From JAFGUF01 sp040883315 (lineage in GTDB: Bacteria > Bacillota > Clostridia > Christensenellales > UMGS416), in assembly GCA_040883315.1 (NCBI GenBank), contig JBFLKU010000029.1, positions 49,477 through 113,476 of the forward strand: 64,000 nt of DNA. Reading direction: 5' to 3'. Shown in pieces: positions 1 through 8,956 of this stretch. Every line of letters begins with the position of its first letter. The first letter of the stretch is position 1. The notes beneath the pieces were generated by a model. The model saw nothing but the letters and a program-made list of their open reading frames with translations, was not told the DNA's origin and ran no database searches. Made by a program: the position numbers and the translations under genes.

Positions 1-4
1 CCAT
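1..4 (-). CDS. start codon of a gene running off the left edge
   Basis: Read on the minus strand, an ATG at 4-2 is preceded by AAGGAG (13-20) at a spacing of about 8 bases, as expected for a translation start. The coding sequence lies outside the window, so nothing can be said of its product. The 200 bp to the right would then be a divergent promoter region shared with the flavodoxin gene. Confidence 0.35.
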
Positions 5-220
5 TTCAGCATCTCCTTCTATATATTATTTTTTACAGGACAAAATGATTCTAACATATTCTGCCTTATCATTGTAGTATATTGCCACATTGTTTAATCA
101 ATCTATTATTTTATGCTGTTTTGTTATATTTCGCCTTTTTTTGATTATATTTAGTAGATAGATAGATTTTTATTTAGCAAGTAACTATAGATTCCTATAA
201 ATAAAGGAGTGATGCAAAAA

Positions 221-685
221 ATGAATATAGGAATACTCGTTTATTCATTAACCGGCAATACGCTTCAAGTGGCAGAGAAAGTGAAAGAAAAGCTAGAAGA
301 GATTGGGCAAAATGTGGAGATAGCTCGAATTACGCTTTCCCAAAAAAGCCCCAACAGCCCTGCTCCCGTGAAGCTGGATAATGTGCCTGATTTGCTGGCA
401 TATGATAAATTAATAATAGGCTCCCCCATCAATGGGTTTTCTCTCAGTGCCCCTATGCGCGAATACCTGCAGAACCATGCAGACTTGAAGGGCAAAACAA
501 TAAACTGCTATGTCACGCAGCACTTTCGCCAGGCTGCCCTAGGCGGGAACCGCGGAATACGCCAGATGACAGATCTTTGCGAGGAAAAGGGAGCGAGAGT
601 GCAGACCACAGCAATTGTTCACTGGTCTGCCCAAGACAGAGAAAGCCAAATAAAAGAAGCCGTTAAAAGACTAACAAGAATATAG
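221..685 (+). CDS. small flavodoxin-like protein
   Basis: A flavodoxin-fold protein of about 154 residues, probably an FMN-binding electron carrier or flavodoxin-type oxidoreductase of the cytoplasm. The N-terminus reads ILVYSLTGNTLQVAEKV, the phosphate-binding loop (S/T-x-T-G-N-T) of flavodoxins. IIGSPINGFSLSAPM further on matches the second flavin-contacting loop. Translation could begin at the GTG at 209 or ATG at 212, but AAAGGAG at 203-209 sits correctly only for the ATG at 221, and that start gives the usual family N-terminus. It stands alone and is followed by a strong terminator. The partner oxidoreductase cannot be told from sequence. Confidence 0.8.
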   Translation: MNIGILVYSLTGNTLQVAEKVKEKLEEIGQNVEIARITLSQKSPNSPAPVKLDNVPDLLAYDKLIIGSPINGFSLSAPMREYLQNHADLKGKTINCYVTQHFRQAALGGNRGIRQMTDLCEEKGARVQTTAIVHWSAQDRESQIKEAVKRLTRI

Positions 686-693
686 CATTTGTA

Positions 694-721
694 AAGCCGA
701 TATAAATATATCGGCTTTTTT
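694..721 (+). terminator. rho-independent terminator of the flavodoxin gene
   Basis: A perfect hairpin with arms AAGCCGATATA and its complement, followed by a run of T, 9 bases after the stop codon of the flavodoxin gene. Confidence 0.9.
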
Positions 722-903
722 ATGTAAAATTTATAAAAATCCTAAAATTTCGACACAAGCCGACATGATTTATATTAATTATATGTTATAATATGCATAA
801 CTATGAAATATTTGAACGCATTTAAAAATACTTTAGCATAGGCTTGCTTGTGCAATAACTAATTTTTTCTTAATCACACTTTAGCTTGTATTTTTATTTG
901 CAG

Positions 904-928
904 AAAAGACCGCCGATGGCGGTCTTTT
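904..928 (-). terminator. terminator of the rnf operon
   Basis: GACCGCC-GAT-GGCGGTC with A/T runs on both sides, 9 bases beyond the stop of the methyltransferase gene on the minus strand. It can work in both directions. The stretch 722-903 holds no gene that I can see. Confidence 0.85.
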
Positions 929-936
929 CATATATA

Positions 937-1545
937 CTATTTTTTATCACATTTGATAATATAATATCCTTTGTCCTTGGCGATAGCATGGCATTCGCCG
1001 TATATCTCCTCCAAATGCTTCATGGCTGATGGTGCACCCTGCTTTTTCTGTATCACGCAGTAAAACCTGCCGCCTTCATTCAAATAGTTTATGCTTTCAT
1101 CGAACCATTTGTAGTACACATCCTTGCCGGCACGTATAGGAGGATTGGTGACTATCATGTCGAATGTGCCCTCCACATTTTCAAAGCCGTCGCTTTGCAA
1201 AACCTCCACATCAGCCTGCTGTGCATTCTCTTTTGCCAGCTCCACTGCCCTTTGGTTGATATCGCACATCAGTGCATGGCAGCCGAATATCTTGCTGAGA
1301 GATATGCCCACCACGCCATAGCCGCAGCCAATATCCAAAACACTCTTCGGTGCCGCTTCCTTGGCTATGGTATTTATCAAAAGATTCGAACCAAAGTCCA
1401 CAGCATGCTTGCTGAAAACTCCGTCCGCAGTCTTTAGGCGTATGGAATGCCTTCCTGCATTGTAGACCAGATTGTATGTTTTAAAATCCGACGTAGGGCT
1501 CTGCGTATAGTAATGCTCGCTTTGTTTTTTCTGCTGTTTTTCCAT
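937..1545 (-). CDS. RsmC-like class I SAM-dependent methyltransferase
   Basis: Predicted RNA (guanine-N2) methyltransferase of the MTS/RsmC family, 202 residues, cytoplasmic. Motif I is VLDIGCGYGVVG (about residues 69-80), followed by the acidic motif MCDINQRAVELAKENA. The catalytic motif is NPPIRAGKD, the NPPxxxG form typical of RsmC-type enzymes acting on exocyclic amines. It lacks the N-terminal duplicated domain of E. coli RsmC, as is usual in Firmicutes. It is the last gene of the rnf run, 12 bp after rnfB, and is likely co-transcribed. The target is inferred from the family and could be 16S rRNA or another RNA. Confidence 0.8.
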   Translation of the reverse strand: MEKQQKKQSEHYYTQSPTSDFKTYNLVYNAGRHSIRLKTADGVFSKHAVDFGSNLLINTIAKEAAPKSVLDIGCGYGVVGISLSKIFGCHALMCDINQRAVELAKENAQQADVEVLQSDGFENVEGTFDMIVTNPPIRAGKDVYYKWFDESINYLNEGGRFYCVIQKKQGAPSAMKHLEEIYGECHAIAKDKGYYIIKCDKK

Positions 1546-1557
1546 GTTATGCAGGTT

Positions 1558-2544
1558 CTACTTTCTGCCTATCATGTTGATAGCGCCCACTTTGCATGCC
1601 TTTTCGCATGCCCCGCAGCCTACGCATTTGTCGGGAAGTATCTTGTGTATCTCCTTCAGCTCGCCCTCCACAGCATCATATTTGCATGCCTTGAAGCACA
1701 GTGTGCAGCCTACACATTTGCCTTCTGATATAAATGCCACTTTTTGCTTTGTTTTGTCGTATGCTATGCATTCTCTTGGGCATTTTTCAGCGCATATTCC
1801 GCAGTTCACGCATTTTTCGTAGTCGATAACCGCCAAATCGTCCACCATCTCGATAGCACTTTGCGGGCAGTTTTTGGCACATATTCCGCAGCCTATGCAG
1901 CCTACTTTGCATGCATTTCGCACCTCAGCACCCTTGGCTGTGGCACGGCATTTTATTATAGTGGCAGCGGACACAGGAACAAGCCCGATGATGCCCCTTG
2001 GGCATATAGCTGCACATTTTCCGCAGGCTATGCAGCGCTCTCTATCCACTTGTGCTACGCCGTCTATCACGGTGATGGCATCTGTCGGGCACACCTTGGC
2101 ACAATTGCCAAGACCCAAGCATGCGTATTTGCATGCCTTATATCCGTCTGCCAGCTGTGATGCTGCTGCACAGTCGTGTATGCCTTCATATGTGTATTTC
2201 AAAGTGGCATTTTCTATTGTGCCCTGGCAGCGTACTACTGCCACCAATGGCTCGGCACTGCCTGCCTCTACGCCCATTATTTTACCTAGGTTCTCCAGCT
2301 GCTCTGTGGAGCATACAGGACATCCGTTTATTGGTGCTCCGTTTTCTGCCACAGCCTTTGCAAAGCCGTCGCAGCCCGGATATCCGCATGCGCCGCAGTT
2401 GGCTCCCGGCAGTGCTTCACGCACCTGTGCAATCAGTGGATTGCCCTCTACAGCAAAGAATTTGGATGCTAGTGCCAGCATTACGCCCAGTATCAGTCCT
2501 AATGCTCCCACCACTCCTGCTGCTGATAATATATTAATTAACAT
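1558..2544 (-). CDS. rnfB: Rnf complex subunit RnfB, polyferredoxin
   Basis: Iron-sulfur entry subunit of the Rnf complex, which couples ferredoxin:NAD+ electron transfer to Na+ or H+ export. One N-terminal membrane helix (about 3-25) is followed by the Rnf-type cluster motif CGACGYPGCDGF. The C-terminal part carries six ferredoxin-like CxxCxxCxxxC stretches, for example CIACGKCAAICP, CIGCGICAKNCP, CVNCGICAEKCP and CVGCGACEKACK. At 328 residues it is longer than proteobacterial RnfB, because of the extra clusters seen in clostridial forms. It follows rnfA by 24 bp in the same operon. Confidence 0.95.
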   Translation of the reverse strand: MLINILSAAGVVGALGLILGVMLALASKFFAVEGNPLIAQVREALPGANCGACGYPGCDGFAKAVAENGAPINGCPVCSTEQLENLGKIMGVEAGSAEPLVAVVRCQGTIENATLKYTYEGIHDCAAASQLADGYKACKYACLGLGNCAKVCPTDAITVIDGVAQVDRERCIACGKCAAICPRGIIGLVPVSAATIIKCRATAKGAEVRNACKVGCIGCGICAKNCPQSAIEMVDDLAVIDYEKCVNCGICAEKCPRECIAYDKTKQKVAFISEGKCVGCTLCFKACKYDAVEGELKEIHKILPDKCVGCGACEKACKVGAINMIGRK

Positions 2545-2568
2545 TTATATATCTCCTTTTAAATGTAA

Positions 2569-3195
2569 TCACCCTGCCAGCCCTTGGAATGCCATAAAGG
2601 CGATTGACAGAAGTCCTGCTGAAATCAATGCAATAGGGAAGCCTTTGAATGCCTCCGGTATGTCTGCATCTTCCAGTCTCTCTCTCACTCCAGCAAACAG
2701 TATCAATGCTATGGAAAAGCCAAGTGCGGCACCAACGCCGTTGAATAGGGATTCCACCAGAGTATATTCTTCCTGCATATTTATCAATACCACGCCCATT
2801 ACTGCACAGTTGGTAGTAATCAACGGAAGATATACACCCAATGCAGAGTATAGAGCCGGGTTTGTTTTTTGTATCAGCATCTCAACAAACTGAACTAATG
2901 CTGCAATAACCAAGATGAATGCGATGGTCTGCAAAAACATCAAATCCGGAATTTCCTCAGCTGCTACGCCGAATTTCACCAGCCATGTGGGCACTAGAAA
3001 TACCTTTTGCACAATCCATGTGAATACAGATGCCAATGCCATTACAAAAGTAACAGCGGCACTCATGCCTATGGCAGTCTCCAGCTTTTTGCTCATTCCA
3101 AGGAATGGGCATATTCCCAAAAATCTTGACAGAACAAAGTTGTTTACCAATGCTGCCGATATAACAATCATTACGATATTTTGAATACTATTCAT
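2569..3195 (-). CDS. rnfA: Rnf complex membrane subunit RnfA
   Basis: Integral membrane subunit of the ion-translocating Rnf complex, 208 residues and six predicted helices, homologous to NqrE. The start NIVMIVISAALVNNFVLSRF is the highly conserved first helix, and the inverted pseudo-repeat FLGICPFLG / TTNCAVMGV contains the conserved cysteines that hold the intramembrane [2Fe-2S] site in Rnf/Nqr. It lies between rnfE (9 bp upstream) and rnfB. Confidence 0.95.
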   Translation of the reverse strand: MNSIQNIVMIVISAALVNNFVLSRFLGICPFLGMSKKLETAIGMSAAVTFVMALASVFTWIVQKVFLVPTWLVKFGVAAEEIPDLMFLQTIAFILVIAALVQFVEMLIQKTNPALYSALGVYLPLITTNCAVMGVVLINMQEEYTLVESLFNGVGAALGFSIALILFAGVRERLEDADIPEAFKGFPIALISAGLLSIAFMAFQGLAG

Positions 3196-3204
3196 GTTGC
3201 CCCC

Positions 3205-3795
3205 CTACTCTTTCACTGCCATTGCATTTATCAATGCAAGCAAAAGTCCAAGTGCTATAAATCCGCCGGGAGCTAGAATGAATATTAACGCCGGCTGATA
3301 TGATGCCCCCAGCACCTGCACGCCGAATATTGAGCCGTTGCCCAGTATCTCTCTTACAGATGCCAAAAGTGTGAGTGCCAGCGTGAAGCCAAGCCCCATA
3401 CCAAGACCATCCACTATAGATGCTACAGGGCCGTTCTTTGATGCGAATGCCTCTGCTCTAGCTAGGATGATGCAGTTTACAACTATCAATGGAATAAATA
3501 ATCCAAGTGACTCATAAAGAGTGGGGATGTATGCTTCCATCAGCAGCTGCACTATTGTAACGAAGGTTGCTATAACAACTATGAAAGATGGTATACGTAT
3601 CTTTTCAGGTATAAAACCCTTTATCAGAGAAATAACAAGGTTGGAGCCAACTAAAACAAATGTAGCTGCCAAGCCCATGCCTATTCCGTTGGTTGCAGAT
3701 GTAGTAACAGCCAATGTAGGGCACATACCAAGCAAAAGCCTGAAAACAGGGTTTTCCTTAGTTATACCATTCATAAAAACTTTTCTGTAATTCAT
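3205..3795 (-). CDS. rnfE: Rnf complex membrane subunit RnfE
   Basis: Integral membrane subunit paired with RnfA, homologous to NqrD, 196 residues. The conserved LLGMCPTLAVTTSATNGIGMG near residue 25 and VVNCIILARAEAFA in the second half each bring a cysteine to the membrane centre. Its ATG overlaps the TGA of rnfG by one base (TGATG at 3797-3793), so translation is coupled. Confidence 0.95.
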   Translation of the reverse strand: MNYRKVFMNGITKENPVFRLLLGMCPTLAVTTSATNGIGMGLAATFVLVGSNLVISLIKGFIPEKIRIPSFIVVIATFVTIVQLLMEAYIPTLYESLGLFIPLIVVNCIILARAEAFASKNGPVASIVDGLGMGLGFTLALTLLASVREILGNGSIFGVQVLGASYQPALIFILAPGGFIALGLLLALINAMAVKE

Positions 3796-4370
3796 CAGCC
3801 TTGTACCTCCATTAGTTTCTGAGCCATATCAATTACTGCATCTATGCCTTTTATAACTGCACGAGATGTGATGGTCGCACCTGTCAGTGCATCAACGGCT
3901 TGGTCGCTTGCTGCGTCGTCCTTTGAAAGCACTGGCTTTTTCTTTCCTCTGAATTGATCTGTAAAGTCAGGCTTTGTGGCATTTGCACCCAGTCCTGCTG
4001 TTTCATTATGGCTGCCGATTACCACATTTGTGATGTGCATATCTGCACCTACGCCAACTATTATCTCCACGTCTCCGCCGTATCCTTTGGACAGAACGTT
4101 GATTACATATCCTGCAAATTCGCCTTCACGCTCTGCAATGAATACTTCCTTTACAGCAGCACCATCCGGTGAAACGAATTCCTGCCACTCTTCCTTGGGC
4201 ACTTCCACAAAATCCGCACCCGGGTATGCTTTCTCTCTGGATAGCTGCAGCTGATACGCTCTCTGCTCTGCAATAGGCTCCTTTGTGTACATATATGTGA
4301 CACCCAGCAAAAGCCCCAGAATAAATGTTATTAAAAATAGCTTTAGAGGCAGCTCAATATATTTACGCAT
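3795..4370 (-). CDS. rnfG: Rnf complex FMN-binding subunit RnfG
   Basis: Membrane-anchored flavoprotein subunit, 191 residues. One N-terminal helix is followed by an extracytoplasmic FMN-binding domain. The motif LTGATITSRAV near residue 162 supplies the threonine (SGAT-type) that carries covalent FMN in the Rnf/Nqr family. The start overlaps the end of rnfD by 8 bp. Confidence 0.94.
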   Translation of the reverse strand: MRKYIELPLKLFLITFILGLLLGVTYMYTKEPIAEQRAYQLQLSREKAYPGADFVEVPKEEWQEFVSPDGAAVKEVFIAEREGEFAGYVINVLSKGYGGDVEIIVGVGADMHITNVVIGSHNETAGLGANATKPDFTDQFRGKKKPVLSKDDAASDQAVDALTGATITSRAVIKGIDAVIDMAQKLMEVQG

Positions 4371-5310
4371 TGCGTTTCACCTCCCCAAATATTTTTGGTT
4401 TTGTCAGTCTGTCAATCAGCGGTACGCACACATTCATCAGCAGTATTGAAAGGCTTACGCCCTCTGCTGAATTACTATAGAGCCTGATAAGCACGGTCAT
4501 TATTCCGCAGCCTATTCCCATCATCAGCTGTCCCCTAGGTGTTACAGGAGATGTGGTGTAGTCTGTTGCCATGTATATAGCACCCAGCATCAGTCCGCCG
4601 CCCAAAAGGTGGGCAAGTGAAACCATGTAGTCCATGCCGCCCAGCAAAAATGAAAGAACGAAAACCGTTACCATATATGTGATTGGTATCCTCCAGCGGA
4701 TAATGCGCTTTGCAAACAGATATATGCCGCCTGCAAGCAATGCAATTGCAGATGCTTCACCTATGCAGCCGGCAGCATTTCCCACTGCTAAATTCATCAA
4801 AAACGATCCGGATACAGCTTCGCCAGCCTTCAGCATAGCCATTGGTGTGGCAGATGATATAGTATCTACTGTACCGGGGTTCACCCATGTGGTCATAGCC
4901 ACTGGCCAGCATGCCACCAAAAATACACGACCTGCAAGAGCCGGGTTCACAAAATTGTGTCCCAAGCCGCCAAAGGGCTGCTTAACTATTGCTATGGCAA
5001 AAACTGAGCCTAGAACAGCCACCCACCACGGCACGCCAACGGACAAATTCATGCCCAGAAGCAGACCGGTGACAGCTGCTGATAAATCCTTTATGCTGCC
5101 GGGTCTATTGAATGCCTTCAATATCACCCACTCTGTAAACACAGCAGAAAATGTTGCCAGCGCTATGATAAGCGCCGCCTTTGCACCGAAAAAGTATATT
5201 CCTACGCCGCATGCAGGCAAAAGGGCAATCAGAACATCAAACATAATATTCTGCGTGTCCTGCTTTGCAAATACGTGAGGCGACGATGAAACAAATAGTT
5301 TTGTACTCAT
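4363..5310 (-). CDS. rnfD: Rnf complex membrane subunit RnfD
   Basis: Multi-spanning subunit homologous to NqrB, 315 residues. SSATPMAML around residue 155 contains the threonine expected to bind FMN covalently. Several glycine-rich helices (for example GGLGHNFVNPALAGRVFL) match the family signature. It follows rnfC by 22 bp and is translationally coupled to rnfG. Confidence 0.95.
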   Translation of the reverse strand: MSTKLFVSSSPHVFAKQDTQNIMFDVLIALLPACGVGIYFFGAKAALIIALATFSAVFTEWVILKAFNRPGSIKDLSAAVTGLLLGMNLSVGVPWWVAVLGSVFAIAIVKQPFGGLGHNFVNPALAGRVFLVACWPVAMTTWVNPGTVDTISSATPMAMLKAGEAVSGSFLMNLAVGNAAGCIGEASAIALLAGGIYLFAKRIIRWRIPITYMVTVFVLSFLLGGMDYMVSLAHLLGGGLMLGAIYMATDYTTSPVTPRGQLMMGIGCGIMTVLIRLYSNSAEGVSLSILLMNVCVPLIDRLTKPKIFGEVKRNA

Positions 5311-5332
5311 ATTAATTCTCTCCTTGGAAACT

Positions 5333-6658
5333 TTATAAATTCGATTTTCTGATGGCGTTTTTAGCCAGCCTGATAGACTGCATCAATCTACGCCTAGATG
5401 GGCAAATAAACGTGCATGCACCGCACTCTACGCAGTCCATGGCATTGTATTTCTTTGCCTCTGCAAACCTGCCTGCATCTGCTGCTGCCGATATTTGCAG
5501 CGGCACTAATTTCAGTGGGCATGCCTCTACGCAGCGTGCACACCTGATGCAGTTATTTATTTCATGAATTGTTGTTTCATCTTCGTTCAGTGCCAATATG
5601 CCTGATGTTCCTGCTATTACAGGAGCCTGTGTATCTGGCTGGGCTATTCCCATCATTGGTCCGCCGGATATCACCTTGGCTGTGTCGTCGCACAGACCGC
5701 CGCATGCATCGATGCACTGCTGGAATGTAGTGCCAAAGCGCACTATCAGATTCCTAGGCTCTTTTATGCATGTGCCTGTCACTGTGACTATTCTTTCTAT
5801 TAATGGCATTCCTGTGGTAATTGATTTATAAATTGCGGCTAATGTGCCTACATTCAGCACGATTACGCCTATCTCCATAGGCAGACCGCCAGCCGGCACT
5901 CTTCTGCCTGTTAATGCGTGAATTAATTGCTTTTCTGCGCCCTGCGGATATTTAGGAGCCAGCGGAACGATTTTAATCTTTTCCTCGTTGTCTGCAAATG
6001 ACTGCAGCAGCTCTATAGCGTCCTCTTTGTTGCTCTCTATGCCTATTATGCCCTCTTGCACGTCAAACATTTTGATAACAGTCTTCAAGCCCTCAATCAC
6101 GTCCTGCGGATGCTCCAGCATCAGCCTGTGGTCGGCTGTCAGATACGGTTCGCACTCTGCTCCGTTTACTATTATATAGTCTATTTTGGCGTCCTTTGGA
6201 GGCATCAATTTGACATGAGTGGGGAATGTAGCACCGCCCATGCCCACAATACCCAAATCCTTTACTGCCTGAGCTATCTCTTCCTTGCTCATCTTATTGA
6301 TATCTCTAGGCACTACAGTGTCTGCAACGGCTTCCTTGAAGTCGTTTTCTATCACCACTGCCAGCCTCTTTATGCCTGTTGGGTGCGGTCTGTTCTCCAC
6401 CTTTATAACAGTACCAGAAACAGACGAGTGAACATTGGAACTGATAAAGCCATCGGCTTCACCGATTAGCTGTCCTTTTTTCACATAGTCGCCCTTTTGA
6501 ACCAGCGGCTTTGCCTCCTTGCCAATGATTCTGGAAAGCGGTATAACCACTTCCTTTGGAGGCTCCAGCACCTTGGCTGCCTTATGCTCTGTTAGTGTTT
6601 TGCCATGATAAATGTGAGACAGTGGATGTACCCCGCCTTTGAAAGTCTTTTTTTTCAC
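5333..6658 (-). CDS. rnfC: Rnf complex NADH-binding subunit RnfC
   Basis: Peripheral subunit that holds the NAD(H) and FMN site of the Rnf complex. The N-terminal KKKTFKGGVHP is the family start, GGATFPTHVK and VNGAECEPYLT form the flavin/NADH site, and two [4Fe-4S] motifs, CIRCARCVEACP and CVECGACTFICP, lie near the C-terminus. A longer reading frame begins at 6706, but the GTG at 6658 has GGAAGAG 7 bases upstream and gives the normal N-terminus, so I place the start there. It is the first gene of rnfCDGEAB. Confidence 0.94.
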   Translation of the reverse strand: MKKKTFKGGVHPLSHIYHGKTLTEHKAAKVLEPPKEVVIPLSRIIGKEAKPLVQKGDYVKKGQLIGEADGFISSNVHSSVSGTVIKVENRPHPTGIKRLAVVIENDFKEAVADTVVPRDINKMSKEEIAQAVKDLGIVGMGGATFPTHVKLMPPKDAKIDYIIVNGAECEPYLTADHRLMLEHPQDVIEGLKTVIKMFDVQEGIIGIESNKEDAIELLQSFADNEEKIKIVPLAPKYPQGAEKQLIHALTGRRVPAGGLPMEIGVIVLNVGTLAAIYKSITTGMPLIERIVTVTGTCIKEPRNLIVRFGTTFQQCIDACGGLCDDTAKVISGGPMMGIAQPDTQAPVIAGTSGILALNEDETTIHEINNCIRCARCVEACPLKLVPLQISAAADAGRFAEAKKYNAMDCVECGACTFICPSRRRLMQSIRLAKNAIRKSNL

Positions 6659-6717
6659 TTTTTTCTCTTCCTTACCATAAAATCTCCGCTTTGCGCCTAT
6701 ATGCACAAAGCAAATTT

Positions 6718-6726
6718 ATTATAGCA
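6718..6726 (-). promoter_or_regulatory. extended -10 promoter of the rnf operon
   Basis: On the minus strand TGCTATAAT (6726-6718) is an extended -10 element. The matching -35 region is poor (TAGAGT). Transcripts would start near 6711 and carry a 5' hairpin (GCTTTGTGC ... GCGCAAAGC, about 6707-6683) just before the rnfC ribosome binding site. Confidence 0.55.
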
Positions 6727-6837
6727 TAGTTTTTTTTAAAACTCTATAATTGTGAATTTGTTATCAAAGTGTTTAAATTATTGGAAGGGTGTGGGAGGTG
6801 TTAACATAAATATTATAGCAGAGTGGCTTCCTTTATA

Positions 6838-7611
6838 TTAAAATCCTCCGTTTTGATTTGTGCTAATTATTTCTTTTAATTTCTCTATAGTTAAAGTATC
6901 ATTTCTTCTTCTGTGTATCATTCTATGGCAATTAGAACATACTGGTACAACATTTTTTAATGCACTATCAATAAACATATTGGCATCTTGCTCTTCATAT
7001 GTATATATTGGCTTTTGATGATGTATCTCTATGTATCCATCACCTCTAGCTCCATATTTAGCTTTAAAATCAAATTTACAAGCATCACATAAAATTACGC
7101 CATTATGCGTGTAATATTCTATCGCAATATTTCTTAGTTTAGCTGACCTTTCATATACTTTATTTCTTATTGTTTTTCTGCTTCCCTCATATACAAAAAT
7201 ATTTTCATCATATACTAAAGGTTTTCTTTTTCTCTCGATTGAATCTGTAATCTCTACTAATGTATCTTCTATATCTATATTTTCAAAATCATTGTCTATC
7301 AAATATTCGAAAATATCTTTGTTCTGTTCAATATACTCTTTCCCTTTTTCTGTAATAGTATGCGAACCATTCCTTTGCCCTTTAATCGTTGTATAGCCTA
7401 GTTGGTCGTCAAGTTTATGATGGGATACCAAATTCCTAACAATTTGGGTGAATCTTGCATCATTCCTACTTCCGTAGTTTTTTAAATCTTCTCCCGTTGG
7501 ATTAATTAAATTTGATAATTCCAAAATCAAGTCACTAGTTTTTATATTCGGATTATTACTAATTACATACAAAGCCGGAATTACTAATTCTTTTTCAGAA
7601 ACTCTAGACAT
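6838..7611 (-). CDS. HNH restriction endonuclease with winged-helix N-terminus
   Basis: Likely restriction endonuclease of a type II system, 257 residues. The N-terminal 100 residues look like the winged-helix Mrr-N-type DNA-reading domain (IPALYVISNNPNIKTSDLI; RFTQIVRNLVSHHK). The C-terminus holds a complete HNH/beta-beta-alpha-metal nuclease: C175-x2-C178, the catalytic pair H197-H198 in YIEIHHQKPIY, and CSNCHRMIH (C225, C228, H233). It begins 11 bp after the methyltransferase with a good AAAGGAG site. Base composition is clearly AT-richer than rnf on one side and the ABC-F gene on the other, which suggests horizontal transfer. The recognition site cannot be read from sequence. Confidence 0.85.
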   Translation of the reverse strand: MSRVSEKELVIPALYVISNNPNIKTSDLILELSNLINPTGEDLKNYGSRNDARFTQIVRNLVSHHKLDDQLGYTTIKGQRNGSHTITEKGKEYIEQNKDIFEYLIDNDFENIDIEDTLVEITDSIERKRKPLVYDENIFVYEGSRKTIRNKVYERSAKLRNIAIEYYTHNGVILCDACKFDFKAKYGARGDGYIEIHHQKPIYTYEEQDANMFIDSALKNVVPVCSNCHRMIHRRRNDTLTIEKLKEIISTNQNGGF

Positions 7612-7622
7612 TATCTTCTCCT

Positions 7623-8786
7623 TTAATAATTAGTTATCATCAAATGCTTAGCTTTCTTAGTGTTCCGATTCTGAAAACTAACTAGGTATTTTTTATCGAA
7701 AGAAATTATATTTAACCCTTTTTCACTATATAGGCTAAAAATAAAATCTGTATTTTTTATTACAAGCATAAATTTAGCTCTGCATTTATTTATTAAATAG
7801 TCTGCTAGTCTTTCCTGCTCTTTTTTCCCAAATGAATTTTGCGTATACGTACTGAAATCACTATCGTATGGAGGATCAAGGAAAATAAAATCATCTTCAC
7901 TTGGAGCAAATTTATCTAAAAATTCTTCAAAGTCCAAATTTGAAATGTAAGTGTTTTGCAGAAAATTATTTAATTCTATCGAACTTATATAATCGATTTT
8001 CCTTTTAAAATTCTTATTGTTATATGAAATACCACCGTAAGGTACATTAAATTCTCCACAGCTATTGTATCTGAACATAGAAGCATAGCAGTATTCCCTG
8101 ATAAAATAAAAAATAGCAGAAGAAAATTCTAATCCTAATGAATATGAGTCGCTATTATTATATAAGTGCCTTATGTACATATAATATGCACTTTTCACTG
8201 CACTTTCAATATTACTAATTATATCTTTTTCATTTAAGGATTTTTTTTGTGCTTCAATTTTTTTCATTCTAATTATTTTGCTAACAAAATTTCTATTTAA
8301 CTCGCTTAAATAATTATTTTTATTTACCATCAATATTTTGTTCCACTGTTCTATCACTTCGTGAATATTCAAATCAACAAAATCAGAAATCCATAAAACG
8401 AGTTCATCTTCTCCAATATTGCAGTTGCGAAAGTCATTATATATATTGATTAATAATTGTTTGTATCTATCTATAATTATTGCACTTTTGCTAAAACCTT
8501 CATATATGATTTGTATATATGAAAAAAAATTCTCATTATTTTCTTTTACAAATTTATATAGCTGAATTAATTCTGTAGATTTATCATTTATGTACTTTTC
8601 ATCAGAATCCATAGAAAAATAAACCGCTCCCGCACCTACAAAAGGTTCGAAATATCTATTATACTCATCTGGTATATTAGGTAAAATATGCTGAAGTTCA
8701 GCTTCTTTACCTCCAGCCCATTTAATGAAAGGACTTAATCTTCTAAAACTATAATTCTCTAGTACTTTTTGTTTTTGTATTTCCAC
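7623..8786 (-). CDS. D12-class (Dam-like) DNA adenine methyltransferase
   Basis: Predicted N6-adenine DNA methyltransferase of the alpha (D12/Dam) class, protecting host DNA from the HNH nuclease encoded next. Motif order is X (FIKWAGGKEAEL, 20-31), I (FEPFVGAGAVYF, 47-58), a long target-recognition region, then the catalytic DPPY at 304-307. At 387 residues it is about 100 longer than E. coli Dam; the excess lies between motif I and DPPY (about residues 90-220). The start is GTG at 8786 with GAAGG upstream. It is transcribed before the nuclease, the usual order for safe establishment. Confidence 0.9.
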   Translation of the reverse strand: MEIQKQKVLENYSFRRLSPFIKWAGGKEAELQHILPNIPDEYNRYFEPFVGAGAVYFSMDSDEKYINDKSTELIQLYKFVKENNENFFSYIQIIYEGFSKSAIIIDRYKQLLINIYNDFRNCNIGEDELVLWISDFVDLNIHEVIEQWNKILMVNKNNYLSELNRNFVSKIIRMKKIEAQKKSLNEKDIISNIESAVKSAYYMYIRHLYNNSDSYSLGLEFSSAIFYFIREYCYASMFRYNSCGEFNVPYGGISYNNKNFKRKIDYISSIELNNFLQNTYISNLDFEEFLDKFAPSEDDFIFLDPPYDSDFSTYTQNSFGKKEQERLADYLINKCRAKFMLVIKNTDFIFSLYSEKGLNIISFDKKYLVSFQNRNTKKAKHLMITNY

Positions 8787-8826
8787 TTTTATACCTTCTC
8801 AAATTATTTATCTCTAACATCAATAT

Positions 8827-8857
8827 ATAGTATATATGATATCACTATTAATACTAT
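8827..8857. promoter_or_regulatory. inverted repeat upstream of the restriction-modification operon
   Basis: ATAGTAT (8827-8833) and ATACTAT (8851-8857) form an inverted repeat around an AT-rich core containing GATATC, about 40-70 bp upstream of the methyltransferase start. It could be an operator for the R-M operon. No controller-protein gene is present, so autoregulation by the methyltransferase would be the simplest reading. In AT-rich DNA this may also be chance. Confidence 0.3.
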
Positions 8858-8910
8858 TATGCAATTTATGAATATTAATTTGCAAAAATATTTTTATGAA
8901 TTTAGGGATA

Positions 8911-8956
8911 CACAAGGGATGAAATCCCTTGTGCAGGTCGTAGGGCAGAGCCCTAC
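8911..8956. repeat. intergenic palindromic element, copy 1 (inverted)
   Basis: Two adjacent palindromes: CACAAGGGAT-GAA-ATCCCTTGTG (8911-8933) and GTAGGGC-AGA-GCCCTAC (8940-8956). The same two modules, a GGGC-nnn-GCCC hairpin and a CAAGGGA/TCCCTTG hairpin, recur near 17594 and 62082 in the opposite order. No coding capacity. The GC-rich stretch that follows, to about 9040, is non-coding as well. Confidence 0.55.

Noticed and set aside
1874..2893. Long plus-strand open frame of 339 residues across rnfB and rnfA
   Set aside because: It is antisense to two clearly conserved Rnf genes, has a Pro/Ser/Ala-rich composition typical of shadow frames, and lacks a ribosome binding site.
4634..5278. Plus-strand open frame of 214 residues opposite rnfD
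   Set aside because: Shadow of rnfD; no family pattern.
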